Below, in pieces: positions 54,879 to 63,698 of a stretch of DNA of 64,000 nucleotides. The position numbers and the translations under genes were made by a program. This stretch comes from Desulfobulbus rhabdoformis (lineage in GTDB: Bacteria > Desulfobacterota > Desulfobulbia > Desulfobulbales > Desulfobulbaceae). The notes under the pieces are model-generated. The model did not search any database. It was not told where the DNA came from and worked only from the letters and a program-made list of their open reading frames with translations. How positions within the stretch are numbered: the stretch's first letter is position 1; the number at the start of each line of letters is the position of its first letter. Location: contig NZ_JAFFQA010000020.1 of assembly GCF_016919065.1 (NCBI RefSeq), positions 1 to 64,000 of the forward strand, read 5' to 3'.

Positions 54879-55641
54879 AAAGTTTTTTAAGATAGTTTGT
54901 GCCTCCAAGTCGGCGTATGTTTTTTTCGATCCAACGGGCACGGGAAAGTGTATATGAACCCGGATGATTGGCGTGGAAGCGACGTGGGTTGGGTAAAACG
55001 GCGGCTAAGAGAGCAGCCTGCCGCTTGGTGATGCGCTCAGGTGTGGTCTTGAAGAGATGGGTGCTTGCAGCACCAACGCCATAAATATTGTCGCCAAACT
55101 CGGCGATATTGAGATAGACTTCAAGAATACGCTTTTTAGGCCAGAACAGCTCAATACACAAGGTCAGTACGGCTTCAAGTCCCTTACGTACCATGTTGCG
55201 GCCTCCCCAAAGAAAGAGATTTTTCGCGGTTTGCTGCGAAAGCGTACTTGCCCCAAGCATTCGGCGGCTATGGGTTTTATTGTAGTTGAGAGCGTTTTTG
55301 ATCGCGGCAAAATCAAACCCCCAATGTTTGGCAAAAAGCTGATCTTCCGCAGCGATGACAGCCATAGGCATCAAGGGGGACATTTTATCCAAGCTCACCC
55401 ATTGATAGCGCAAAGGAGGGAGAGAACTCTCCGGCTGCAACCGTTCCAGTTGCCTGAGTACCATGAAAGTCGAAATTGGAACGGGAAAAAAGCGAAAGGC
55501 GATAATCGTAAAAACAGGGAGAAGAACAACAACCAGGGTAAAAATAAAAAGTCGCCTGAACAGGCGGGCGAACCACCCCCTGCTCCCTCGACGAACCGAG
55601 AAAGCAGAGGGTCGACTGTGATTGCGACGAAACATAGGCAT
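54877..55641 (-). CDS. mtgA: Monofunctional biosynthetic peptidoglycan transglycosylase
   Basis: 254 aa, GT51 glycosyltransferase that polymerises lipid II at the inner membrane. One N-terminal membrane helix (about 30-52) is followed by the catalytic motifs: AAEDQLFAKHWGFDF with Glu99, GASTLSQQTAKNLFLW, RKGLEAVLTLCIELFWPKKRILEVYLNIAEFG and NIYGVGAAS. The stop codon TAG is formed at the junction with MITE copy 2, so the original C-terminus may have been altered. It lies 34 bp after the DUF4340 gene, so it belongs to the ABC operon or is read from it. Confidence 0.92.
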   Translation of the reverse strand: MPMFRRNHSRPSAFSVRRGSRGWFARLFRRLFIFTLVVVLLPVFTIIAFRFFPVPISTFMVLRQLERLQPESSLPPLRYQWVSLDKMSPLMPMAVIAAEDQLFAKHWGFDFAAIKNALNYNKTHSRRMLGASTLSQQTAKNLFLWGGRNMVRKGLEAVLTLCIELFWPKKRILEVYLNIAEFGDNIYGVGAASTHLFKTTPERITKRQAALLAAVLPNPRRFHANHPGSYTLSRARWIEKNIRRLGGTNYLKKL

Positions 55642-55675
55642 TATTTTTGTTTACGTCCGCGTCTTAAATTTTGTG

Positions 55676-56683
55676 TTAATTGGGCACAGTATTGGAAGGA
55701 GGTTGAACACTCTCCTGTTCATCTGCTGCTTTTGCCTTCATCTGGACAAGCTCTTCCCGCTTAGCGTTTTTAATGACCTCAACTTGCCAACCATCTACCT
55801 GAACCAGTTGTTTCAGGCTCGAGACCTCCAGAATATAGCTGTTGTCTTCGGGAGGTGTCTTCTCCTGCTCTGCCGCAGTTTGCACCTTTTGAGCAAAGCT
55901 ATAGGTAAGAGTTTTTCCGTCTTGCAAGATGACACTGTAGGTCAATACAGGGCGGTCCAGTCCGTATTCGGGTTTGCGTTCTGTTCCGAGAATAGCGGAG
56001 ATCGACAAGCCGGTCAAACGATTCACCAATGAACCGAGTTTCTTGGTATTTACCTCTTCCCCTTCCTTGAGGCCAACGGGAAGCAACCCCTCCTTTCCCT
56101 TCTTGAGCACGACCTCTGGCAGCTTGACTTCGGCCAACTGTTTTTCTTTGAGGTGCAGAACGGTAGTATCAATCCAATCCCCGGGATCAACCGCAAGATC
56201 ATGGGCAGCTATTTTCATGGAATGAATTTCACTGTCGCCTTCAAGGCGCAGGTACAATTTTCGCAGTCCAGGAGAGGTGCCAAAGTAAAGAACCTGCTGT
56301 GTCTTTCCCTGCACCACCAGGCTCAATCGGTGCGCATAGTCGTCTGCAGCAACCCTAAACCGTGACGCAGCCTCAGTGGTACTGGCCTCAGGCCATTCTC
56401 GGTTGAGTTGCGTAATTTTCTCAATGAGAGCCTGCACTCGGATGGAATCAGCGGGAAAATTCAAAGAATCCGGCAGGAGCCATTGACCATTCACCTTTTG
56501 TATATGCAGTTTTTTCCCTTGGTCATCTTCAAAAAGAAGACCATCTATTTCAGCAGATTTGATCGTGATAAGTGGCCCATTAGTCACTATCCCTTGCGGG
56601 ACTGTTGCATTCCAATGCGTGTAAACAGTCAGCCCAACCTGAACCAGAATGACGAGAGCAAAGAGCGTTATCCATCGTTTCAT
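55676..56683 (-). CDS. DUF4340 membrane-anchored protein
   Basis: 335 aa. One N-terminal membrane helix (about 5-22), then a long extracytoplasmic region with repeated beta-rich units (LITIKSAEIDGLLFEDDQGKKLHIQ; VNTKKLGSLVNRLTGLSISAIL; GLDRPVLTYSVILQDGKTLTY). DUF4340 proteins are regularly encoded behind Gld-like ABC transporter genes, as here; function unknown. Its start touches the stop of the permease gene (56683). It ends in an acidic, Gln/Pro-rich tail. Confidence 0.82.
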   Translation of the reverse strand: MKRWITLFALVILVQVGLTVYTHWNATVPQGIVTNGPLITIKSAEIDGLLFEDDQGKKLHIQKVNGQWLLPDSLNFPADSIRVQALIEKITQLNREWPEASTTEAASRFRVAADDYAHRLSLVVQGKTQQVLYFGTSPGLRKLYLRLEGDSEIHSMKIAAHDLAVDPGDWIDTTVLHLKEKQLAEVKLPEVVLKKGKEGLLPVGLKEGEEVNTKKLGSLVNRLTGLSISAILGTERKPEYGLDRPVLTYSVILQDGKTLTYSFAQKVQTAAEQEKTPPEDNSYILEVSSLKQLVQVDGWQVEVIKNAKREELVQMKAKAADEQESVQPPSNTVPN

Positions 56684-59595
56684 TAGTTCAACCTCCCGCT
56701 CAGCAGTGCCAGCTCATGCGTTCTCACCTTGTTTGCTATCATTTTTCGAACCAACCAGACTATCAATAATCCGCAGGCGGCCAATCCATAATTAAGGTAT
56801 TCCCAAAAGACTCGCATCTCCTGACTCATTGGCACCAGGGTTCGAGCGAAATGCCCGTTCCCCCGAATAGAGAGCAAATCGCGATCCTCAAGTGACCAGT
56901 CAATACAGTTGGCCATCAGTTGCAAGGGATTGAGGTAACGGGTGCCGCCGGCACCGGAGGCAAGCTCCAGACTGGTATCAGCTAAAAAGGTATTTGAGGA
57001 AATGAGAATGATGCGGGCTGAATTCGGGGAATGTCCGAGGACGCGCCCAATCACTGCGGGTTTGTCTTCTTTGGAGCTTGTGTCCCCCTGCTCGTCACCT
57101 TTCTCCTTTACCTCTTCAGCCTGTTTTCGCGCAGCAACAACCAGAGGAGAAGTCTTCCCCTTAAACCAGGAATCAAACTCCCCTTCCACCATCACCCCGA
57201 GGACCTGCCGCCCCACGGCCTTGCCCTGGGCGAATCCATTCTCACCATAACGACGAAAATCGGGTTGTATCTCACTCCGATCGGAAACCCAGCTTCCTTC
57301 CGAGCTCTGCAGCAGCTTCACCACCTTGCGCTTTGCATTTTTGGCAGGATCAATAGTCACGGGGGAGGCCCAGGTCATGGAGAGCTGATCTATTCCAGAA
57401 AGCAGGCCGTTTTTTCGATTCATGCCGTCAGGTCGGATATCAACAAAGTAGGGATAATTCACTAGATGCGTCTCACGTACACTGAATCCACCGACCTGCC
57501 GATCAACCGGTACGGGAAAAGCCGCATTCTGTTGATCAAGCACCATACTGTGCCCCAGAGTCAGGCCATAGCTGGCAAGCCAGTCCTCCAATCCGCTTGT
57601 CTTCTCAACCGCTGCAAGCCTTCCCTGTAGATGAACATCAAAGGCAGAGGTCGCCAGGATAACCGTACCTCCCTGCATCAAAAACTGATCAATGGCAAAA
57701 AGCTGTTTGTCATCAAGCTGCTCTGGAGAAACGACCAATAAAATATCTGCCTCCGGATCAACCTGTCCGTTTTTCAGATCTACAGATTTGACTCGGTGCT
57801 CCTGGCCAGCAAATTGAGAAAGCATCTGAAAGGTATTTCCCTGAGGCGGCATACCGTACTGCGCCATACCCGGTTGACTGGGTGGCGTGTATAAGGCAAC
57901 TGTTTTGAGCATATCTTTGGAAAATCGTTTCAGCGTAGCCTCGATTGAACTCTTTAATGCTGCTGAATCAAGCGTTGAAGGCAGCGCCACCTGTACCTGT
58001 TCCCCTCCACTCTCCAGAGTCATGTAAAACCAGAAGGTCTCTGTTGAAAGTAGCCCGGCAACCATGGGCTGCATACCAAAGGTTTGACTCAGTTTGCTGG
58101 CCAGCGCACCACCGTTGGCCTCCGGGTCGGCAAAATCAAAGGAGAATTTTTCGCCGCCCTGCTCCTTCAATCCTTCAAGGACATCGTGTAACTTTGCCTT
58201 TAACTCGACAAGCGCTTTGGGCAGGACTGAATCAGCAGACATATATCCATGAAAGACGACGGGATGGCTGATCCCTGTAAAGAGATTTCCGCCTCCCTGG
58301 TAACTGGACAGCACCTTCTTAATCGAACGGGTGATATCATGTTCCGGATTGCGCAGTTCAACCTCGAGCTTAGTATCCCCTTCACTTTTCACCTCGATCA
58401 AATCCTGAAAGCCGAGCGTTTCATAGGAATCGCCATATTTCACCAGAATATCAAAGTAAGAGTTTGTGACCGCGGTCTGGTAACGTGAGGCGGTCTGAAA
58501 GGGTACCGGTCGAATACCGTACTTTTCCCCGGCCTCCTGCTCAAGTTCAGGTTTGTCCTGAGGATCGATAAATTCAACCTTGACCTTCCCCTTGCCTGCC
58601 ACCCCGTATTCTTCGAGGAGATCTCGAATCTGGGGAACCAGTGGAGCCAGCAGCGGGTGCGTCTTGGCAGAGAAATAGCCGCGAATAAGTAGGGGCTCCT
58701 GCAACCGGGCAAGGTAGGATTTGGTTGCCGGTGAAATAGAATAGATCTGGTTGGCGGTGAGATCTGTCCGTAGCACTCCAATGGGCGCCAGCCAGAAATT
58801 AAGCACAAAAAAATTTGCCACGAGCAGACCGGTCAAAATAGCCCAGTTTTTATGTCGGGTGTTGCTTGGATTTCCTGCCCAGCGACCACGCTCCAGACTA
58901 TAAACGTTAAGAGAAAGAAAAATCCCGATCAGGCTGAGCGAGTAAACCAGGTCACGAAGATCGATTACTCCACGGGTAATGGATTCAAATCGGGAGCCAG
59001 CACCAAGAAGCTTAAGCAGTTCACCGACATGGTTCCCAAAAAATCCGGTCAGAGTATCAGAGCCAAGCATATACAATACGCTGCACACCAGCGTGGAGAC
59101 AATGAGACTGACAATCTGGCTGTTGAATTGGGCGCTGACATAGAGGCCGATAGCAATATAGGCACCAGCCAGAATGAGGCTGGCCAGATACCCCCCGAAA
59201 ACCGGGCCCCAATCAAGCTGCCCAAGAAAGTTTACGGTAATAGGCAAAGGAATGGTCAAGAGCAGCGCGATAGCCACCAGACTCAGGCAGGCGATAAACT
59301 TGCCCAGAACCAGCGTCGAAAGCCGAACCGGTGCGGTCAGCAGAGGCTCCAGGGTTCCGGCCCGATGCTCCTCAGACCAGACTCGCATGGTGATGGCCGA
59401 AGAAAGGAAAATCAAGAGGAGTGGCATCCAGGAAAACAGAGGACGTACATCAGCGATATTCCGACTGAAAAAAGTTTCTACCCAAAAAAAGATAAACAGG
59501 GTGGCGGCGAGAAATGCGCCAAAAAAGATAAAGGCAGCCGGCGTTGAAAAAAAGACGGCCAACTCCCGGCGGGCGACCTTACGCAAGGTGTTCAT
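56683..59595 (-). CDS. Gld-like ABC exporter permease fused to auxiliary (GldG-type) domain
   Basis: 970 aa. The N-terminal ~240 residues are an ABC-2 permease with about six helices (TMRVWSEEHRAGTLEPLLTAPVRLSTLVLGKF, in parts, is the GldF/NosY-type element). A helix (about 255-275) leads to an extracytoplasmic GldG-type region: LTANQIYSISPATKSYLARLQEPLLIRGYFS and KVKVEFIDPQDKPELEQEAGEKYGI. A final helix lies near 930-950. In gliding Bacteroidetes GldF and GldG are separate; here they are a single chain. It overlaps the ATPase gene by 4 nt (ATGA). The substrate is unknown; a link to motility is not implied. Confidence 0.85.
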   Translation of the reverse strand: MNTLRKVARRELAVFFSTPAAFIFFGAFLAATLFIFFWVETFFSRNIADVRPLFSWMPLLLIFLSSAITMRVWSEEHRAGTLEPLLTAPVRLSTLVLGKFIACLSLVAIALLLTIPLPITVNFLGQLDWGPVFGGYLASLILAGAYIAIGLYVSAQFNSQIVSLIVSTLVCSVLYMLGSDTLTGFFGNHVGELLKLLGAGSRFESITRGVIDLRDLVYSLSLIGIFLSLNVYSLERGRWAGNPSNTRHKNWAILTGLLVANFFVLNFWLAPIGVLRTDLTANQIYSISPATKSYLARLQEPLLIRGYFSAKTHPLLAPLVPQIRDLLEEYGVAGKGKVKVEFIDPQDKPELEQEAGEKYGIRPVPFQTASRYQTAVTNSYFDILVKYGDSYETLGFQDLIEVKSEGDTKLEVELRNPEHDITRSIKKVLSSYQGGGNLFTGISHPVVFHGYMSADSVLPKALVELKAKLHDVLEGLKEQGGEKFSFDFADPEANGGALASKLSQTFGMQPMVAGLLSTETFWFYMTLESGGEQVQVALPSTLDSAALKSSIEATLKRFSKDMLKTVALYTPPSQPGMAQYGMPPQGNTFQMLSQFAGQEHRVKSVDLKNGQVDPEADILLVVSPEQLDDKQLFAIDQFLMQGGTVILATSAFDVHLQGRLAAVEKTSGLEDWLASYGLTLGHSMVLDQQNAAFPVPVDRQVGGFSVRETHLVNYPYFVDIRPDGMNRKNGLLSGIDQLSMTWASPVTIDPAKNAKRKVVKLLQSSEGSWVSDRSEIQPDFRRYGENGFAQGKAVGRQVLGVMVEGEFDSWFKGKTSPLVVAARKQAEEVKEKGDEQGDTSSKEDKPAVIGRVLGHSPNSARIILISSNTFLADTSLELASGAGGTRYLNPLQLMANCIDWSLEDRDLLSIRGNGHFARTLVPMSQEMRVFWEYLNYGLAACGLLIVWLVRKMIANKVRTHELALLSGRLN

Positions 59596-60521
59596 TGTTC
59601 TCTCCCCCCTGCCAGATTGATTTCACTGAAAACACGCTCCAGATTGCGCGACTCCAGGGTGAGTTCAAATAAGGACCAGCCCTGCCCTGTGATGGCACTA
59701 GCCACAAATGGAGCCACTTCTTTGGCAGGTACTGTGGTGCTGATGCCATAGCAATAGCGGTCTGCTTGCACCGAGATCTGCTCAACCGCAGTGACTCCAT
59801 CCAGGGATGCAAGAGTGGCCTCAGCCTCAGCCCGGTCCGTTGTCACAAGTAGACGCTGGGAATCACTCAGTGCACTCAGCGAGGTATCAAGCATCTTTTT
59901 CCCGTGGCCAATGATGATCACCCTGTCACAGACGGCCTGCACCTCCTGGAGGATATGGGTTGAGATAATCAGGGTGGCATCTTTGGCAAGTTCGCGAATC
60001 AGCGTGCGCATGTGTTGGATCTGGGTCGGATCGAGGCCGTTTGTGGGTTCATCAAGAATGATGATTGAAGGCCGATGCAAAATGGCCTGGGCCACACCTA
60101 CACGCTGACGATAACCACGGGACAAGGTACCAATGGATTGAGTCGCCCGCTCTGTGAGCCCTGTCCGCTCCAGGGCCTCAAGGAGCAGATGCCCCATATC
60201 CCTTTCATCGATGCCATGAAGCGCGGCAATGTATTCCAGATAGCCGATCACACTCATCTCTGGATAGACCGGGCAATTTTCCGGCAGGTAACCGATCAAG
60301 GCCTGAATGGCGCTACGATTCGATTCTATGGGCATACCATCGACCTTTATGGTGCCACCACTTGCTTCCAGGTAGCCGGTCAGCATCTTCATGATGGTGG
60401 TTTTACCCGCGCCATTATGCCCCAGTAGCCCAACAATTTCCCCGGAACCAATTGAAAATGACACATCGTCAACGGCTCGGGTTGTGCCGTAGGTACGGGT
60501 TAAATGTTCAACCTGAATCAT
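59592..60521 (-). CDS. ABC transporter ATPase (GldA/CcmA-like)
   Basis: 309 aa. Walker A GHNGAGKTT, signature LSRGYRQRVGVAQA, Walker B SIIILDEPTNGLDP and H-loop ISTHIL are all intact, so the ATPase should be active. The C-terminal ~90 residues resemble the regulatory part of GldA-like proteins. I start at ATG 60521 (MIQVEHLTRTYG) with AGAGGAA upstream; the longer frame from TTG 60569 begins at the edge of MITE copy 3. It is the first gene of the ABC-permease-DUF4340-mtgA unit. Confidence 0.92.
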   Translation of the reverse strand: MIQVEHLTRTYGTTRAVDDVSFSIGSGEIVGLLGHNGAGKTTIMKMLTGYLEASGGTIKVDGMPIESNRSAIQALIGYLPENCPVYPEMSVIGYLEYIAALHGIDERDMGHLLLEALERTGLTERATQSIGTLSRGYRQRVGVAQAILHRPSIIILDEPTNGLDPTQIQHMRTLIRELAKDATLIISTHILQEVQAVCDRVIIIGHGKKMLDTSLSALSDSQRLLVTTDRAEAEATLASLDGVTAVEQISVQADRYCYGISTTVPAKEVAPFVASAITGQGWSLFELTLESRNLERVFSEINLAGGREQ

Positions 60522-60568
60522 TAATTCCTCTTTTAAGTTGTCAATATATTCTTGGTCAGGACAACTCA

Positions 60569-60745
60569 AGGGTGTCTTGAATAATTAGATTTTTCAATCA
60601 AGGCCAGATAAGCGCAGACTTCGAGGATTGCGAAAAATTTTACCGCAGGCATATATGTGATATTCCGAGGATAAAATTTTAAGCGTGACGAGGTAAGCGC
60701 CAGACTCCGGGGGATTGGAAGAAAAAGCAATTATTCAAGATTCCC
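60569..60745. repeat. MITE-like element, copy 3 (inverted orientation)
   Basis: 177 bp. Left end AGGGTGTCTTGAATAATTAG, right end AATTATTCAAGATTCCCT. It is the reverse complement of copy 2 with a rearranged central part near 60655-60715. It lies 48 bp upstream of the ABC ATPase gene and could contribute to or insulate its promoter. The following 60746-61086 (about 340 bp) shows no gene or clear element. Confidence 0.86.
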
Positions 60746-61086
60746 TCAAGACATCGTTGCATCAACGACTGTCCCAAGTAAAACCGTCATGTAAGATCGA
60801 TCAAACTGTGCCGAAAGCGGAGGCGAGGTGTCGGTAAAACAGTTGAAAAAGAGAGAAAACACGACGAAATTCCAAAATAAATAGCGCGATTTTATAAATG
60901 AAACCATAACGATATCTTGAGGTTGTCAACAAAGGCGATCAAAATCAAGAAACAGAAAAGACAGACCTGGTCGTGAACGCGACGCGAAGATCCGCATGAG
61001 CAGTGGTGCCGGAAAGTTCCGGTTTGATGTGTGCGGGTTTAAAGTAAAGCAGAACAGGAGGTTGTCAATTCACAGGGACGATTTTT

Positions 61087-61989
61087 TTACCCACGGCTGC
61101 GTTCGGTTGTCGTAGTCCGCTGGAGGCGAACCGTGGAGAGCAGTATACCGCAAAAAATAAGGACCACTCCCTGGGCATGGTAGCGTTCCGGCTGCTCATG
61201 GAGAAAGATCATGGCAAGGATAGAACTGAAAACCGGCATAAGATGAACAAAAGGCCCTGCCCTGTTTGCTCCAATACTTCGCACTGCTCGATTCCAGAAA
61301 ATGAAGGCCAGCACCGAGGCAAAAAAAGCCACATAGCCTACAGTCAGAAGAACTGAAGAATTTACCGTAAAGGTCTTCCCCTGGGCGAGCTCCCACAGGT
61401 ACAAGGGGGAAAGCCCCACCAGTCCGACCAGGATCATGGCGAGGAGATACGCAAGTGGATGTATTTCTCCTGGATATCTGCGCAGGTTGGTTGAGTACAA
61501 TGCCCAGACAACAGCAGCGGCGAGAACAAGTAGATCTCCTCGATTAAAAGAGATCTGGGTGAGCATCGAAACGTCGCCCTTTGCCATGATCAATGCCACA
61601 CCCGACAATGAGATGAAGATCCCGCAATACTGTCGAACCAACAGTGTCTCTTGAAATCGGATCCAGGAAATGACTGCGATCAAAACGGGTACACAGGAGT
61701 TGACCAACACCCCATTGATCACGCCGGTATACTGCATAGCCATATATAGCAGGGTATTGAATCCGGTCACGCCAAGAAGTCCTTGAGCGAGAATGAACCT
61801 CTTATACTTCCACAGCAGCCTGCGATCGCGCCACAAAGGTTTCCAGGCAAATCCAAGCAGAATGACCAGTGCCAGACTCCACCGCCAAAAGGATAAAGCC
61901 ACAGGCGGTATCACTGCATGCATTCCACGGCTGACGACAAAATTTCCGGACCAGAAAAGGGTTGTAAGGGTGAGCAGGAGATAGGGCAT
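61087..61989 (-). CDS. EamA/DMT superfamily transporter
   Basis: 300 aa with ten predicted membrane helices in two EamA repeats. Repeat 1: LLLTLTTLFWSGNFVVSRGMHA, FNTLLYMAMQYTGVINGVLVNSCVPVLIAVISW (in parts). Repeat 2: GDLLVLAAAVVWALYSTNLRRYP, FWNRAVRSIGANRAGPFVHLMPVFSSILA. Such proteins export amino acids or metabolites; the substrate cannot be predicted. Monocistronic. Confidence 0.88.
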   Translation of the reverse strand: MPYLLLTLTTLFWSGNFVVSRGMHAVIPPVALSFWRWSLALVILLGFAWKPLWRDRRLLWKYKRFILAQGLLGVTGFNTLLYMAMQYTGVINGVLVNSCVPVLIAVISWIRFQETLLVRQYCGIFISLSGVALIMAKGDVSMLTQISFNRGDLLVLAAAVVWALYSTNLRRYPGEIHPLAYLLAMILVGLVGLSPLYLWELAQGKTFTVNSSVLLTVGYVAFFASVLAFIFWNRAVRSIGANRAGPFVHLMPVFSSILAMIFLHEQPERYHAQGVVLIFCGILLSTVRLQRTTTTERSRG

Positions 61990-62182
61990 GCTGTTCGCTG
62001 CAACAAAGTCAATCGAGAGAAAACTTAATAAATGAGCATCCCGTTGATTATGGATGGCTCTTTGCCTAGAGAAGCAGTGTTGAATGGTGGTTTTATCGAG
62101 GAGTGCAGGAAGATCCGACGCGCCGGGATTTAGTACAGAATCTGCAGGGGGGATTGCGGGCAGCCCATCAGCTCGTCAGGTA

Positions 62183-62686
62183 TTACTCTGCCCCTATAAA
62201 TGGACTGTCCCGCTCCTCACCGCAGACCATTTGGCCAACAGTATGTGGTCGATACACCTCTATCACACCGGGCTGTGGCATATACACGTTGTTTAATTCA
62301 TTTTGGGAATACCAGTATCCGACCGGGGTGCCATCTGGAGCATAAATTCGACCGGCCCTATAGTCACAGCTCCCGTACATTTCCTGGGAATACCACTGCA
62401 GCCATCCTGCCAGTCGTTCCGGGCTCATTGCAACTTTGCTCCAGACACGACTACGCAGCTGAAACCGGTTATCAACGGCAATAAAGGAATCAGGCGCAAC
62501 GATGGAACCGAGGTAATAATAAGTGTGCCTAGGAAAGATAGCTCCATTCTCAATAGATTGCTGCACTTCCTCCTGTTCTACCCACCTTCCTTTGGGACTT
62601 GTCGAGGTCAACGAAGAACAACCCGCTAAAACTCCCCAACAACCACTAAGAACCAAAGCTGAGATCAGTAACCACCTTTTATGCAT
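62183..62686 (-). CDS. Hypothetical lipoprotein
   Basis: 167 aa from ATG 62686 (AGAGGTG upstream). Leader plus lipobox SGCWGVLAGCSSL; two Cys near the end of the leader leave the exact lipidation site open. The mature part is aromatic-rich (GAIFPRHTYYYLGSIVAPDSF, AGWLQWYSQEMYGSCDYRAGRIY, GVIEVYRPHTVGQMVCG). I do not recognise the family. It lies about 56 bp from a palindromic repeat (copy C). Confidence 0.6.
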   Translation of the reverse strand: MHKRWLLISALVLSGCWGVLAGCSSLTSTSPKGRWVEQEEVQQSIENGAIFPRHTYYYLGSIVAPDSFIAVDNRFQLRSRVWSKVAMSPERLAGWLQWYSQEMYGSCDYRAGRIYAPDGTPVGYWYSQNELNNVYMPQPGVIEVYRPHTVGQMVCGEERDSPFIGAE

Positions 62687-62741
62687 AACGCGCACCTCTG
62701 AAATCAGGAGAAGCAAGCATCCAACTTGCTCATATCTTTCA

Positions 62742-62867
62742 ACCTTAATCTGTGAGCATTCATCGGGGGGGGCGGCGGAAGCTGAACAACAAATGAATTA
62801 ATTTAAAAATCTTTGTCCCATTAATAGGATACGCTGTTCAGTGACCACCCGCCGTCACGGATTCAGG
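62742..62867. repeat. Palindromic intergenic repeat, copy C
   Basis: Left ACCTTAATCTGTGAGCATTC, right CCCGCCGTCACGGATTCAGG (62849-62868 region). The ~90 bp from CTGAACAACAAATGAATTAA to the right end is nearly identical to copy A. It lacks copy A's ~90-bp central insertion. It sits between two lipoprotein genes on the minus strand. Confidence 0.8.
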
Positions 62868-62889
62868 TTTCAAGGCCACTGAGGATATT

Positions 62890-63204
62890 TCACTGAGTCT
62901 TGAGCTTAAGCAGATTGGTTACCCTTCTCACCCCACGAACGCTATGAGCGATGGCTGCTGCCTTCCTCCGTTGTGCTATTGTCTCCACGGCACCGCTTAG
63001 GACGACCTCGCCCTGAAAAGTCTTCACTGAAACGGTCAATGCACTCACCTCTTTATCCGCAACCAGCTCAGCTTTCACCTGAGTAGTGATGGAGGCATCA
63101 TCAATAACCTGCCCCGTGCTTCTCCCAGCAGGGGTTGTACAGCCAACCAGCAGAAAAAAAAGAAAAAAAGTGCAGATAATTGAAACAAAGGGATGTCGTT
63201 TCAT
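62890..63204 (-). CDS. BON-domain lipoprotein
   Basis: 104 aa. Lipobox LLVGCTTPAG, then a single BON domain: IDDASITTQVKAELVADKEVSALTVSVKTFQGEVVLSGAVETIAQRRKAAAIAHSVRGVRRVTNLL (in parts). BON domains bind phospholipids; OsmY, Kbp and DolP are relatives. A single domain with lipid anchor points to an envelope maintenance role. Its downstream side holds repeat copy C. Confidence 0.85.
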   Translation of the reverse strand: MKRHPFVSIICTFFLFFLLVGCTTPAGRSTGQVIDDASITTQVKAELVADKEVSALTVSVKTFQGEVVLSGAVETIAQRRKAAAIAHSVRGVRRVTNLLKLKTQ

Positions 63205-63608
63205 ACCTCCTCCATTATGTTCCCAGCATCAGTAATGACCATAATAACGGTTGGGTGCAGTTCAATGCACCTCTCCAAACAACCAGGGTACATTGCTTGC
63301 TCCAGGCTCACGTATACCGACCAAGGAAGGCCCCGAACCTACGGGATACTGGTAAGAAGTCTCCCCCCAAATCACAAGGAAGAAAAATCCAATCTAGAGA
63401 TCATTGCCACGCCCCAAAGAAATACCTTACATATTTCTTTTTCAATACATAATTTCTGAACTTTCGTACAATCACAGCTTGTTATCCATTTTTCCTGCAT
63501 CCTGACTCTCAAAGCAGGGAGCCAAAGCAGCTGTTCAGAACAGTTGCTTCCCCCCTGAGACAGAGCGCGCAACCACACCCCAGGCCAGTAATATTCAGGG
63601 TTTCTCTA
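63205..63608. other. Intergenic region upstream of dctP
   Basis: About 400 bp with no supported gene. A short hairpin GGTGCA..TGCACC lies at 63254-63271. Nothing else recognised. Confidence 0.5.
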
Positions 63609-63637
63609 TTGACCTTCCGGGACTGATCCTCTATCAT
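63609..63637 (+). promoter_or_regulatory. Strong putative sigma-70 promoter of dctP
   Basis: TTGACC (63609-63614), 17-nt spacer, TATCAT (63632-63637). Both boxes match consensus in five of six positions; the start codon is about 61 nt downstream. Confidence 0.7.
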
Positions 63638-63698
63638 CGCAACCCACGAGTTTCCGTAGTGTATGCATTCTATTTTGGAGGAAAAAGGAGGAGATTTT

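Noticed and set aside
27311..62867. Palindromic repeats as CRISPR
   Set aside because: Copies are dispersed over tens of kb, not a regular array with spacers, and no cas genes are present.
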